Source: G963674835 sp963674835 (GTDB lineage: Bacteria > Planctomycetota > Planctomycetia > Pirellulales > Thermoguttaceae). Taken from it: a stretch of 64,000 bases of DNA. The stretch spans positions 2,852,001-2,916,000 of the forward strand of contig CAXXKC010000003.1 in assembly GCA_963674835.2 (NCBI GenBank), written 5' to 3'. A program made the translations under genes and the position numbers. The notes under the pieces were generated by a model. That model made no database searches and was not told the DNA's origin. It worked only from the letters and a program-made list of their open reading frames with translations. Shown one piece after another: positions 39,451-48,434 of the stretch; position 1 is the first letter of the stretch, and every line of letters begins with the position of its first letter.

Positions 39451-39517
39451 ATGATAGCCTCTGCAACGAGGCGGAGCTATCATGTCCACGAAGCGGGAGA
39501 CACCCAAGATCCCGCTT
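39451..39517. terminator. two consecutive strong hairpins after the ligase gene
   Basis: ATGATAGC (39451-39458) pairs with GCTATCAT (39476-39483), with an inner CCTC/GAGG pair, and AAGCGGGA (39491-39498) pairs perfectly with TCCCGCTT (39510-39517). They begin 75 bases after the ligase stop. There is no long T tract, so they may be a transcript-end structure rather than a classic intrinsic terminator. Confidence 0.4.
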
Positions 39518-40220
39518 CTCCACCCACTTGGTTCGCGCTGTCCGGCCTTGTCAACCACATAGGTGTACGCGTGATAGGGCCACATGAATTTGAAGGACGG
39601 ATAACGACTCAGAATCGTGTGCGTCAAAGGTGGGACTATTGACGCGGATAGCAGCGGGACGGTCGATGTGGATGTGTGGAACACACCACTGGTAGTGGGG
39701 ATCAACCGTTGGCGAGCGTGTGTCCGACAGTAACCACTGATCTGCGTGCGCCAACCCGGGAAATGGGGTGAACGTAATCGGGTAAGAACTTGCCGGGCCC
39801 GCGGATGTGCATGGGGGCGGAGTTCTTCGACATCTCCAACGTGACTACGAGCACGCCACCGCAGCGGGAAGCCGGGACTTGGCCTCGCACCATGAGCGAT
39901 TTGCCGGCTGGGCCTTCGGACGATTTGGTCGGCGGAGCCGTCCTGGCGATTCGGATCTCGACTTTGCGGCTGGGCTGCGCGAAGGTGGTCGGAATGGGCT
40001 CAGATGCGAACGCGCGGTTCAGCCACGGCGACTGAGCCCCCCTTGATAGCCCGGTCTTGGCAGAGTGGAAAATGGAGGCATCCAGTTACCAACACGGATC
40101 GCATGCAAACCTCACCGATTCTCGCTGCAGGGAACGCGTTCGCAAGGCCACTGCCGGTCCCAGAAATCAGTTGTCGGTGTTGGTCTTCACGTCGTCGGCG
40201 TCGAAAGCACTCCCATGCCG
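39518..40220. other. intergenic region without recognised gene
   Basis: About 700 bases between two convergent genes. Several short open frames exist on both strands (for example 39790-40035 and 39807-40046 on plus, 39551-39754 on minus) but none has a ribosome-binding site, family resemblance or consistent coding character. It could be decayed coding DNA. Confidence 0.35.
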
Positions 40221-42473
40221 TCAATTCAGCCTAAGCTCATCAAGGAACAGAGTGCCTGCTTCGAGGGGCCGGATCAGGATGTGAACGGCTGGGTGAATGC
40301 CCTTGTGGGCAATCGGCAACTCGAAGGTCTCCCACAGCCGTGTTACGTTGAACGTCTCGTCACGTCGCTCGGCGCCACACCATACGACGCGAACGCACAT
40401 CGGCTTCTCGGCCCGCATCGCCAGCCGGAGCATCGTCTTCTCGTCCGTCTGTGCTCGAAATGGAACCGACACCAGATCGACTCCGCCCGAAGCGGCGAAA
40501 CGAGCAAAGCCCTGCCCGCGATACGCGCCGGGTCCGCTGCGATGGCCGAGAGCCTGTTGAAGATTACCTCCCGGCGAGACAATCTCCAGTCCATCAAACC
40601 AGAGCCTGCCTTGCGTTTCTTTCCCGGCGGCCACGGTCAGATAGAGCTTCACGTTCAAGGCATCGGCCCGAGTGGTGAAGTCCCAGGCCACGGAGATCTC
40701 CGACCACGGGAAAGTCCCCTCGGTCTTACACGGTGCTTCGAGCGTGGCGAACGATTTCCCCTCGGCGTCGAGGAGGTCGACGAGCATGCCTGCCTCGGCG
40801 ACGCCCTGCATGGATTCACCGTGTGCCCGTACGCGTAGAAGTTGCCTTCCCAGCGGACCGTCGGGTACGGGAATGCGCGTCTGCCAGGAAACGGTCCGGG
40901 AGTCTTCTTCTGCGGCCCCGGGCTGGGCCACCAGGAGCAGGCTGGAGCGACCGTGGAAAGATCGGCCCGAGTAGTCGTCGTTGTGCATGACCTTCCAGTC
41001 GTAGCCCGCCACAAGCCGCTCGTTTCCGCCTGTGTCGGACTGCCAGCCGTACGGCCGGGTTCGGCCGTCGACATGACGTTCGAAAGAACCATTTGCGGCG
41101 GGGGAGCCGGGTTCCATCTGCCACGAAGAGGCCGCATACCAAAAATCGGTGTTCCCTTCCTCGAAGCTCCCTTGCGGCACGACGTAGGGGAATCGCTCGT
41201 CGAGCGTGTTTGGCTGAGGGATTTCCTGTGGAGGCCCCATCCTCGCTGTCGGGTCAAGTGTGGGTCGGTTGCCCGCAGCTTTCCAAAGTGCTCGCCGAAT
41301 GCCGCGATCGAGCGAGTACAGGTCCAGATCGTGGATGAGGATGGCATCGCCTCCCAGCCGGTGCAGGTAGACTAACTGCCTCGGCAGATAGTCCAACAAT
41401 CCGGCGAACCCGACCTTCTTGGCGATCTCGTTGTGCGTTCCGCTGGAAATGATGTACGGGTAGAAGGCCATGCCCGCCGCGCGACACGCCTGGTGGATCT
41501 GGTCAAAGAGTTCCTGGCCATTCTGGTTGTAGAAGGCGTAGTACTCGGCGCGGCTGTTCGCCATGACCAGCCCATCGGCTGTGCCGCGCTCGATCATCCG
41601 TCGCCAATCGAGACAGAGATATGGCCCGGCGGGCTGGAGCTTTCCACTGGTCGTCGCCCCGGCGAGCATCTCGATGCCGGCCCGGTTGAGCCGTTTTCGG
41701 GCTTCAACAAGAAAGTCGATGAGGAACTCGCCGCGAATCCTGCCCATCTTCAGCGGGTCGAACGGCTCGGTGCGGATGTCGACGCCGTAGAGTTCCCGGT
41801 ACTTCTCGACGACCGGCAGATTGAATCCGCTGGCGCGGTTGTGGGGCTGATTCAGGTGGTTCTGGGGGATGTGGCTCGACTTCGTGCAGAAGAAGACCCG
41901 ATCCGGCTTGTAAGTAGCGTACTCGTCAACCAGGGCGAGCATGTGCCTACGGACTTCTTCGTGAGCGTAACAGGGGAAACCGCCCAAGCTCGCTTTGCCC
42001 GGCCCTCCTTGCGGCATGAACTGGGGATTGGCCTCGATCAGTCGGTCGTAGGCCGCCTCGAACAGATCGACCCAGGCGGTCGACGCGATCCCTTGCCGTC
42101 GGCATTCGGCGATCAAGATGGCCAACGGATCGTAGTCCTTGCCGAAGGCATCGAGCCGTTCCTTATACAGAGTGCCCACGGTGGTGCGGAAGTTGAGGGC
42201 GCCCTTATTGCTGACCCGCATGTTGATTCCGTCGACGCCTGCCCATTTCGCGTCGGCCACCAGTTCGTGAATACTTTCTGGGCTGAGCACCAGGCAGTTG
42301 GCATCCCAATTGAGATAGACGGGGATCCGCGCAGGCGTGTTCGTTTCCGCCGGCCGACCAGTGGCGTCCGTCTCGGCCAAAGCTGCTCCGGTGGAAACGG
42401 CGAACGCCACCAATACGGCCCAACATGACAACGGTGCAGAAAAAGGGACAGTCATTCGTCTACGCATCATCAC
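40221..42473 (-). CDS. secreted glycoside-hydrolase-like (GHL10-type) protein
   Basis: A 750-residue exported protein. The signal peptide is clear: MMMRRRMTVPF, hydrophobic core SCWAVLVAFAVSTGAALA. Residues about 45-400 resemble the glycoside-hydrolase-like family 10 barrel: IPVYLNWDANCLVLSPESIHELVADAKWAGVDGINMRV, WVDLFEAAYDRLIEANPQF, GIEMLAGATTSGKL and a conserved ILIHDLDLYSL strand end. Residues about 440-750 form beta-rich galactose-binding-like domains (GSFEEGNTDFWYAASSWQME, NGSFERHVDGRTRPYGWQSD). It probably acts on an external polysaccharide, but catalytic acids cannot be assigned with confidence. It is alone in its orientation; the strand upstream holds transposase debris. Confidence 0.72.
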   Translation of the reverse strand: MMMRRRMTVPFSAPLSCWAVLVAFAVSTGAALAETDATGRPAETNTPARIPVYLNWDANCLVLSPESIHELVADAKWAGVDGINMRVSNKGALNFRTTVGTLYKERLDAFGKDYDPLAILIAECRRQGIASTAWVDLFEAAYDRLIEANPQFMPQGGPGKASLGGFPCYAHEEVRRHMLALVDEYATYKPDRVFFCTKSSHIPQNHLNQPHNRASGFNLPVVEKYRELYGVDIRTEPFDPLKMGRIRGEFLIDFLVEARKRLNRAGIEMLAGATTSGKLQPAGPYLCLDWRRMIERGTADGLVMANSRAEYYAFYNQNGQELFDQIHQACRAAGMAFYPYIISSGTHNEIAKKVGFAGLLDYLPRQLVYLHRLGGDAILIHDLDLYSLDRGIRRALWKAAGNRPTLDPTARMGPPQEIPQPNTLDERFPYVVPQGSFEEGNTDFWYAASSWQMEPGSPAANGSFERHVDGRTRPYGWQSDTGGNERLVAGYDWKVMHNDDYSGRSFHGRSSLLLVAQPGAAEEDSRTVSWQTRIPVPDGPLGRQLLRVRAHGESMQGVAEAGMLVDLLDAEGKSFATLEAPCKTEGTFPWSEISVAWDFTTRADALNVKLYLTVAAGKETQGRLWFDGLEIVSPGGNLQQALGHRSGPGAYRGQGFARFAASGGVDLVSVPFRAQTDEKTMLRLAMRAEKPMCVRVVWCGAERRDETFNVTRLWETFELPIAHKGIHPAVHILIRPLEAGTLFLDELRLN

Positions 42474-42844
42474 TTCTCACTCGTTTCGTCCACAGCAGTC
42501 TGTTCGCAAACCGCATTGTAAGAAACATGCGTGCCTCGTGCACGCGGTTAGCGGAGAACGCGCTTGAGCCAACGGGACGGCCGCATCGAGTCGCCTGTGC
42601 GCCGGCCGGATCAGCTTATTGCCGACGTGCACGTCGGAGAACGCCAGGAATGTGAAAAGCGGCTTGGCTGATACCTTCTGGCAGTCCGGTTCCTGGCCAC
42701 GCATTCTGGCGGTGGGAACGAGAGTAGACGCGGCAAAGCTGAGGAGAGACGTTTGCCGGGACTGTAGCGTCGTCGCCTCCAGTGGAAAGAGAGGACTGCC
42801 CAGTGCGGGGCCCCCGGATGGAATCCGCTCACCTTCCGTGCCGG
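42474..42844. other. region of gene debris
   Basis: No intact gene. On the minus strand near 42600-42660 a short stretch FTFLAFSDVHVGNKLI resembles the first strand and DxH metal motif of calcineurin-like phosphoesterases, with no continuation. To its right the transposase remnant begins. Confidence 0.3.
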
Positions 42845-43195
42845 CCCATGATGCATGCCCGTGCCGAACATCTTCATGCCGCGTTTGCGAGCCAGCGTAT
42901 CATCCAGGCCCAAGAAGATGACTTCGCCCAGCCACGGCTTGAGCACATCGAAGACCGCCAAGCCAAGCTGGTCTCGAGACCAGCGGGCCGTGGCGAAAAG
43001 ACGATGGTAGGCCGAACGATGCTTCTGTCCTACAGCGCCGGCGGCCACGATCAAGCGTGTCACGGTCCGGCGACTGGCAAAGATCCAGCCGGTCACCAAC
43101 ACGAGGAAGTTCTCAAACGAAGGCTCCGTCATAACGGCGCAGGAGAACTGCAAAGTCACAGTGACGAACAGAATCCCAGCGAGGGGAGGATGGAA
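42845..43195 (-). pseudogene. N-terminal remnant of a DDE transposase (IS701/IS4-like)
   Basis: The minus strand encodes an uninterrupted transposase N-terminal region (FVTVTLQFSCAVMTEPSF, FASRRTVTRLIVAAGAVGQKHRSAYHRLF, ATARWSRDQLGLAVFDVLKPW, EVIFLGLDDTLARKRGMKMFGTGMHH). LGLDDT contains the first catalytic Asp. After GMHH (about 42848) the similarity stops and unrelated sequence follows, so two thirds of the protein are missing. The remnant abuts the 5' end of an aldolase gene that itself lacks its first third, so insertion and later deletion probably damaged both. Confidence 0.7.
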
Positions 43196-43835
43196 GTGGG
43201 GCACCATTGGAGGCGTTCGGCGGTTGCTCGAAGCCTCAGAATCAGCCGCCATTACAGCTTTTGTGAGAATTCCCGGTGGCCAGCGAGGCCCGATCACCAA
43301 GATCCTCGATTGTGGCGCCGACGGTATTCTCTTTCCGCAGATCCGCACGATGGACGAGGTTCGCCAAACGGTCGAAATGACCAAGTACCCGCCTCTGGGT
43401 CGCCGCGGGGTGCATCTGCTGCGTCCACATACAGGTTTCGACCCACCGAGCGACGATACTGAGTATTTCCGTCGTGCGAATGCGACCGTGATCACGGCCA
43501 TACAGATCGAGACGCCCGAGGCGGTCGAGTTGGCTGACGAAATCGCCGCCACCGAAGGCGTCGACATGCTCTATGTCGGTCCGGGCGATTTGGGGTCCCT
43601 GCTTGGCGTCCGCGGTGGTGACACCCATCCGCGTGTCATCGAAGCGATAAAGGACGTGGGGCGAGCCTGCCAAGAGCACAACAAGCTCGCGGGCTGCCAT
43701 GTGAGCAGGGTTGAGTTCGCGGCACAGCGCTGTCAGGAAGGCTACTCGGTGTTCGGCCACATGGCGGCTTCGGCATTATTCCTCGACGCCGTAAAGGCCT
43801 TCGTCGCCCGTGCGGCAGCGGCAATGGCAAAGTGA
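43161..43835 (+). pseudogene. HpcH/HpaI-family aldolase, 5'-truncated
   Basis: From about 43229 the frame matches class II HpcH/HpaI aldolases, which cleave 4-hydroxy-2-oxo acids with a divalent metal: AITAFVRIPGG, ILDCGADGILFPQI, a QIETPEAVE block with the metal-binding Glu, and VDMLYVGPGDLGSLLG with the metal-binding Asp. About 55-60 N-terminal residues, including the first barrel strands and the usual DxEHGP motif, are absent. In their place are 60 bases shared with the antisense transposase remnant, so the nominal start (MTNRIPARGG) is not native. The remaining C-terminus is complete. The product is unlikely to fold as an active enzyme. Confidence 0.7.
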
Positions 43836-43944
43836 TTTCCCAAATAGAATCCGCTTTTCACCAGGCCAGGCATAGCCCCTCATTGGAACAGCAACATCTT
43901 AAGGTCTGTCGCGTTTCGACTCTGAGGCCTTCCTAGCACACGGA

Positions 43945-44289
43945 TCAGGTTTTGAGGAGCGCGCTACCTTCGGCGGTTTGTTTCGCCAGTAGCCACCGGG
44001 CATGTGCCTCCCGAACCGCCGACTCGTCAGTGTTCCGCTCCGGGATTCGAGAACCGTCTGGGAACGTCAGTGCCACCTGCCGATTGTTATTCACCGCATG
44101 CCCCCCCTCGGTGGCAGAAGTGGCCTTTACGTCTGTTGCCTTTCTTGCGGCCCCGTTTTCTCGTGGCCGCCTCTGCATGTCGCCTACGCGCTCCCGAAGA
44201 GAGTTGCTAAAATGTTGATACTGTTGGCGCGCTCGGCAGAGGTCTCGGCTCATGATTCCAGCGGTTCTTTGCGCGGGAACGCAGCACAA
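43945..44289 (-). CDS. hypothetical protein, doubtful
   Basis: An open frame of up to 114 residues. The C-terminal half (NNNRQVALTFPDGSRIPERNTDESAVREAHARWLLAKQTAEGSALLKT) has the look of a real protein with a beta hairpin and a helix, while the N-terminal part is arginine-rich and doubtful. No ribosome-binding site decides a start, and internal ATG codons (44247, 44178) are alternatives. It lies between the damaged aldolase and the tRNA, so it could be a remnant. No family is recognised. Confidence 0.3.
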   Translation of the reverse strand: MCCVPAQRTAGIMSRDLCRARQQYQHFSNSLRERVGDMQRRPRENGAARKATDVKATSATEGGHAVNNNRQVALTFPDGSRIPERNTDESAVREAHARWLLAKQTAEGSALLKT

Positions 44290-44383
44290 GACCGCATCCG
44301 ACTCCCGCTAGAATGCCCAGACAATTTGCCGCCGGCTACATCACAGAATTAGATCCTTTGCCTGTCCGCAGTCTAGGTAATTT

Positions 44384-44457
<74 letters not shown>

Positions 44458-44463
44458 CTCAGA

Positions 44464-44500
44464 ACGCCTTAAATCGCAATGGTTTAGGGCGTTTTTCTTT
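44464..44500 (+). terminator. intrinsic terminator after tRNA-Arg
   Basis: ACGCCTTAAA (44464-44473) pairs with TTTAGGGCGT (44483-44492) with one G-U pair, followed by a T-rich run TTTTTCTTTT. Confidence 0.85.
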
Positions 44501-44590
44501 TGCGCTTTATGTATCCAATTCGGCATTGGACGAGGGTGTATCCAATAACCGCCCTTCTCGGCGATTCTCAACCGCCTTTCGCTTCAACAA

Positions 44591-44600
44591 GGAGACCCAA
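44591..44600 (+). promoter_or_regulatory. island motif, plus-strand copy
   Basis: GGAGACCCAA, 49 bases upstream of the lipoprotein ATG. It matches the GGAGACC core found upstream of the minus-strand island genes at 55-62 kb and is here on the plus strand, consistent with the plus-strand gene it precedes. Confidence 0.45.
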
Positions 44601-44648
44601 CACACGGGCATCTTCCAATCACCGAAAGCCACACAAAGGAGATGTCCG

Positions 44649-45236
44649 ATGCCCAAAGCCATTCCCCTCATCCTGCTTCTAACCGCAGTCGGCTGTGGTC
44701 CGCGCTGGGAGACCGCCCGGGAGCAGGTTCTCCGCCAGATCGACTCCCTCTTGGGAGAGATCGATGTCAAATCGCGACAGGCGAATGATGCCGTCGGTCA
44801 ACTGGCGCGAGGCGTCGATCAACTGACCCGTGCAAGGATTGATGTCGAAGTCCGCCACACGAGGCTCTCCGAAGACCTGACTTCGGTCCAGGAGAAGCTC
44901 TCCCGAACCCAGGACGGGCATTCCCGCCAAACCCTCCAGTCCGAGGCGGAATCCCTCGGGAAGACCAAAGACCGCCTCGGCAGAGTCCTGGGGCTTTTGG
45001 AAAGCCGAGAACGACAGGCGAGAGATCGCCTTCATACCCTCCGAATCCTCCTCTCCGGCATTGACTCCAAGCGGGTCGCCCTCAAATCACTCCGACGAGC
45101 CGTCGAGGTCTGTGAAAGCGGAACGCTCGACTTCCGCAAGGTTGAAGCCGAAGTCCGCGAGTTGGAGACCCAGATTGACACCGAACTTGAGTTCAACGAG
45201 ATCCGGTTGAGCGACTTGAGTTTCGATCTGGACTGA
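44649..45236 (+). CDS. coiled-coil lipoprotein
   Basis: A 195-residue protein with a lipoprotein signal: MPKAIPLILLLTAVGC, lipobox TAVGC with the modified Cys at residue 16. The rest is a long charged heptad-like coiled coil (SRQANDAVGQLARGVDQL, EDLTSVQEKLSRTQ, LGKTKDRLGRVLGLLESRERQARDRL). AAAGGAG precedes ATG 44649; the longer open frame from 44526 lacks the signal and was discarded. The following gene, a membrane protein also ending in a coiled coil, starts 56 bases downstream in the same direction, suggesting the two form an envelope complex. No family is recognised. Confidence 0.7.
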   Translation: MPKAIPLILLLTAVGCGPRWETAREQVLRQIDSLLGEIDVKSRQANDAVGQLARGVDQLTRARIDVEVRHTRLSEDLTSVQEKLSRTQDGHSRQTLQSEAESLGKTKDRLGRVLGLLESRERQARDRLHTLRILLSGIDSKRVALKSLRRAVEVCESGTLDFRKVEAEVRELETQIDTELEFNEIRLSDLSFDLD

Positions 45237-45292
45237 TTCACGGGGCGATGGGGGCGATCTCCGTCGCCTCGTTCTATTCCAGGAGGTGGAAC

Positions 45293-45835
45293 ATGAGCCT
45301 GTGGAACCTGCTCCCCGCCGCGCCCTGGCACTACCCCTTCATTCCAGCGATCCTCGCAACAATCTGTTGGGTGTTCTTGGCACTGCTGGTGATCTTTGTA
45401 GTCATCAAAGACCGGGAGGGTGTTCTGGGGTGCCTCACCTACGCCATGATCCTTCGGCTCATCTTGCTGTTCTGGACACCCGCCCCACCCCCTCTCGGTC
45501 CGCCCAGCGATTCTGTGACGGAGTGGCGGCACCGAACCTCACAAGCCGAGCAGGTTCTCCGTGACTTGAAATCGGATCGGGAGATGCTCCAGGATCAACT
45601 CCAAGAGGCGGACGAACGACAACGTAAGTTCCTCGCCACCGAGATCGAAGAAATCGACTCCCAGATCGCTGGGGTAGAACGGGAGAAGGAGCGGCTGGAG
45701 GGCGTGGTGGTCGGGATGGAGTCTTGTCAGAGGAGGAAGGAGCGAGGAAAGATGGTCGGCGGGCTGATTTCGGCTGAAAGGCGCGAGGAGGTGATTCGAG
45801 GGGAATTGGAGATGGGGGAAGGGGAGGAGAAGTGA
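45293..45835 (+). CDS. membrane protein with C-terminal coiled coil
   Basis: A 180-residue protein starting at ATG 45293 behind AGGAGGT. Two hydrophobic segments are near the N-terminus (FIPAILATICWVFLALLVIFVVI and LGCLTYAMILRLILLFW), then a proline stretch and a strongly charged coiled coil (LRDLKSDREMLQDQLQEADERQRKFLATEIEEIDSQIAGVEREKERLEGVV). The C-terminus is very acidic and glutamate/glycine-rich, and the DNA there is purine-rich. It probably pairs with the preceding coiled-coil lipoprotein. Function is unknown. Confidence 0.65.
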   Translation: MSLWNLLPAAPWHYPFIPAILATICWVFLALLVIFVVIKDREGVLGCLTYAMILRLILLFWTPAPPPLGPPSDSVTEWRHRTSQAEQVLRDLKSDREMLQDQLQEADERQRKFLATEIEEIDSQIAGVEREKERLEGVVVGMESCQRRKERGKMVGGLISAERREEVIRGELEMGEGEEK

Positions 45836-46391
45836 GCGGCGAGGGCGTGAAGATCCTTCGGGCTTTTTTCAGCGTCGGTGTTTTGGTTTTCCCGAAGACG
45901 CCGAAACTCTCACCCGCACTGGTGATCGGCGTTGGGATCAATGCTGGCCGTCGCGTCAGTGCCTAAAATCGGTGGTTTTCTGACGTGTCTCACTCCCCAC
46001 GGGTACTTGGGACTATTGGCCACGTGTCGGCGGTCTCACGCAGCCCGACGCGCGGAGGTGGGGCGGACCTCGGCCCGTAGCGGATCGCTCCGCGTGTGCC
46101 CATCCGGTTAAGAAACTCCATTGGGCAAAATACGAAGAGGTTCTTGGCGAGAGCAACGGGAAATGCATGGTCCTCGGGCGGCAAACGACGCACAAACCAA
46201 CCCCGCGGATTGTGCGTCGGGCATCGGGAGCGCTTGGGGGATCAGGTTGCCGGCGGGAGACCTAGCAGGCCTGTTGGAATTTCACGCAGTTCTCGGCTAA
46301 TATAGGCGGAGTTGCCGACCGGAGCGTATCCGAAGCGCCGTCCAAATGGGAAATCCCGGTTGAACTCCTTCCGTAAGCATGGGAACGTTAG
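45836..46391. other. intergenic region
   Basis: About 550 bases with no supported gene, repeat or RNA. It separates the coiled-coil pair from the polysaccharide-degradation genes and may contain the promoter of the latter. Confidence 0.4.
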
Positions 46392-48434
46392 ATGATTAGG
46401 ATATGTATACTGCTCGCATTTGCCTTACGTGTGGCTGGACAGCAGGACACCGTACTGTTGCACGATGATTTCAGTGAGTACCCCTCAGGGATCTGGATGG
46501 GCGCGGTCGGCGCCGAGGCCGAGTATCACTACTTCCCGCAGACCTCGCGAATTGGGCACTGGGCAGTGTCGACCTATCGCTCGGAGCCAGCCTCGCAGCG
46601 CGCATGGCGCATCGAAGAATGGGATGGCCGCCGCGTGCTGGCCATGGAGTACGACAACAAATGGAAGCACACGCATCCCATGGTCGAGGCGGGCGATCCC
46701 CTCTGGCGCGACTATACGGTGCAAGTCGCGTGGTCTCCGTTGGCCGACAAAGGTCAGTCGGGCGTCATTTTCCGTTATCGCAACGATCGTTGCTACTATT
46801 TTTTCGGCGTCGCGGGTCAACGTACCGTCATGAAATATGTCAAGGACGGCGATGCGTTCCGCAAACCGCACGAAGAAATCCTCGCGGAAGCTCCCTTTGC
46901 ATGGAAGCCCGGAGAGCGTCTCCTTGCGCGTGTGGAAGTGGCGGGAAACCGCCTCCACGCGTCACTGGGCGATGTCTCACTCGACGCCACGCACGAAGCG
47001 TTTCAAGAGGGACGGGTCGCGCTCATGGCGGACGCCCCGACTCGCTTTCACGAGGTCACGGTTTCCATGTCCACTGATGCAAAGTCCGCGTTCGACAAGG
47101 CCGCACAGGAACGCGAAGACGAATTACGCGAATTGCGCGCCAAGAATCCGAAGCCTGTGCTCTGGAAAAGGGCCCACACCGACGGCTTCGGCGTAGGCCG
47201 CAACCTTCGGTTCGGCGATCTGGACGGCGACGGCCGGAAGGACGTGTTGGTTTGCCAGCCGGTCCATCACGGGCCCAAGGACACGGCCAGCGAGGTCAGT
47301 TGCCTGACCGCAATGACGTTCGACGGTAGCCAGCTCTGGCAAGTGGGCACTCCGGACCCTTGGAAGAATCACCTCACAAATGATGTGGCCTTCCAGATTC
47401 ACGATATCGATGGGGACGGCCGCAACGAAGTGGTCTACTGCCGCGGCATGGAACTTATTATCGCGGAAGGCGCGACAGGGGAGACACGGCTGAAAATCCC
47501 GACGCCCGATATGCCTGCCAACACGAAGAAACCCTACAATCAGTCTCCGCGCATCCTGGGAGACAGTCTGTTCTTCTGCGACTTCCGTGGCCGAGGGCGC
47601 GCGGGCGATATCGTACTCAAGGACCGATATCAGAGCTTCTGGGTGTATGACGAGCGATTGAACCTTCAATGGCAGGCACAATGCAACACCGGGCACTATC
47701 CATGTGCCGCCGACGTCGACAAGGACGGAAAAGACGAACTGGCGATGGGTTATTCGTTGTTCGACGACGACGGCACTTTGTTGTGGACCCTCGACACGGA
47801 ACTCAAGGACCATGATGATGGCGTAGCGATGGTTGCCCTGAAACCTGGACGCGAGGCCGCACCTGTCTTCGTCTGCGCCGCAAGCGACGAGGGCATGTTC
47901 CTTGCGGATATGAAAGGAAAGATCCTTAAGCACCTTTACCTGGGCCATGTCCAGAACCCCGGTATCGCAGATTTCCGTCCGGATCTGCCGGGGCTTGAGG
48001 TCGCGACGGTCAACTTCTGGGGAAACCAAGGTATCATTCATTTCTATGACGCCGATGGCGAAGTCTATCACGATTTCGAGCCATTCCAGCACGGAAGCCT
48101 GTGCCAGCCCGTGAACTGGACGGGCGCCCGGGGCGAATATGTGCTATTGTCTGCGAACGTCGAAGACGGCGGGTTGTTCGACGGGTGGGGCCGATGCGTG
48201 GTGAAGCTGCCTGCGGATGGCCATCCGGACATGTGTTGTGCGGCGCTCGATGTCACGGGGGACTGTCGCGATGAACTCGTCGTTTGGGATCCCTATGAAC
48301 TCTGGGTGTACACGCAGGACGACAACCCCAAGTCCGGGCGTCTGTACAAACCGGTACGAAGTCCGCTCTACAATGACTCGAACTATCGGGCCATTGTTTC
48401 CACGCCTGGCTGGACGGATAACGCCGCGGAATGA
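46392..48434 (+). CDS. secreted LamG/DUF1080-like and FG-GAP propeller protein, possible rhamnogalacturonan-lyase relative
   Basis: A 680-residue exported protein with a short signal peptide (MIRICILLAFALRVAG). Residues about 20-230 form a jelly-roll of the LamG/3-keto-disaccharide-hydrolase type (DDFSEYPSGIW, WRIEEWDGRRVLAMEYDN, GVIFRYRNDRCYYFFGV). Residues about 260-640 contain repeated calcium-binding FG-GAP/VCBS blades (FGDLDGDGRKDVLVC, IHDIDGDGRNEVVYC, AADVDKDGKDELAMGY, ALDVTGDCRDELVVWD). The ending SPLYNDSNYRAIVSTPGW resembles rhamnogalacturonan-lyase-like propellers, so pectin-type substrates are likely. Its stop overlaps the ATG of the pectate-lyase gene (ATGA). Confidence 0.7.
   Translation: MIRICILLAFALRVAGQQDTVLLHDDFSEYPSGIWMGAVGAEAEYHYFPQTSRIGHWAVSTYRSEPASQRAWRIEEWDGRRVLAMEYDNKWKHTHPMVEAGDPLWRDYTVQVAWSPLADKGQSGVIFRYRNDRCYYFFGVAGQRTVMKYVKDGDAFRKPHEEILAEAPFAWKPGERLLARVEVAGNRLHASLGDVSLDATHEAFQEGRVALMADAPTRFHEVTVSMSTDAKSAFDKAAQEREDELRELRAKNPKPVLWKRAHTDGFGVGRNLRFGDLDGDGRKDVLVCQPVHHGPKDTASEVSCLTAMTFDGSQLWQVGTPDPWKNHLTNDVAFQIHDIDGDGRNEVVYCRGMELIIAEGATGETRLKIPTPDMPANTKKPYNQSPRILGDSLFFCDFRGRGRAGDIVLKDRYQSFWVYDERLNLQWQAQCNTGHYPCAADVDKDGKDELAMGYSLFDDDGTLLWTLDTELKDHDDGVAMVALKPGREAAPVFVCAASDEGMFLADMKGKILKHLYLGHVQNPGIADFRPDLPGLEVATVNFWGNQGIIHFYDADGEVYHDFEPFQHGSLCQPVNWTGARGEYVLLSANVEDGGLFDGWGRCVVKLPADGHPDMCCAALDVTGDCRDELVVWDPYELWVYTQDDNPKSGRLYKPVRSPLYNDSNYRAIVSTPGWTDNAAE

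Noticed and set aside
39385..40046. Several overlapping short ORFs between the ligase and the hydrolase genes
   Set aside because: They conflict with each other, lack ribosome-binding sites and show no consistent coding character.
42600..42660. Metallophosphoesterase start (FTFLAFSDVHVG) on the minus strand
   Set aside because: Only about a dozen residues match the motif and no continuation exists in any frame, so chance is possible.
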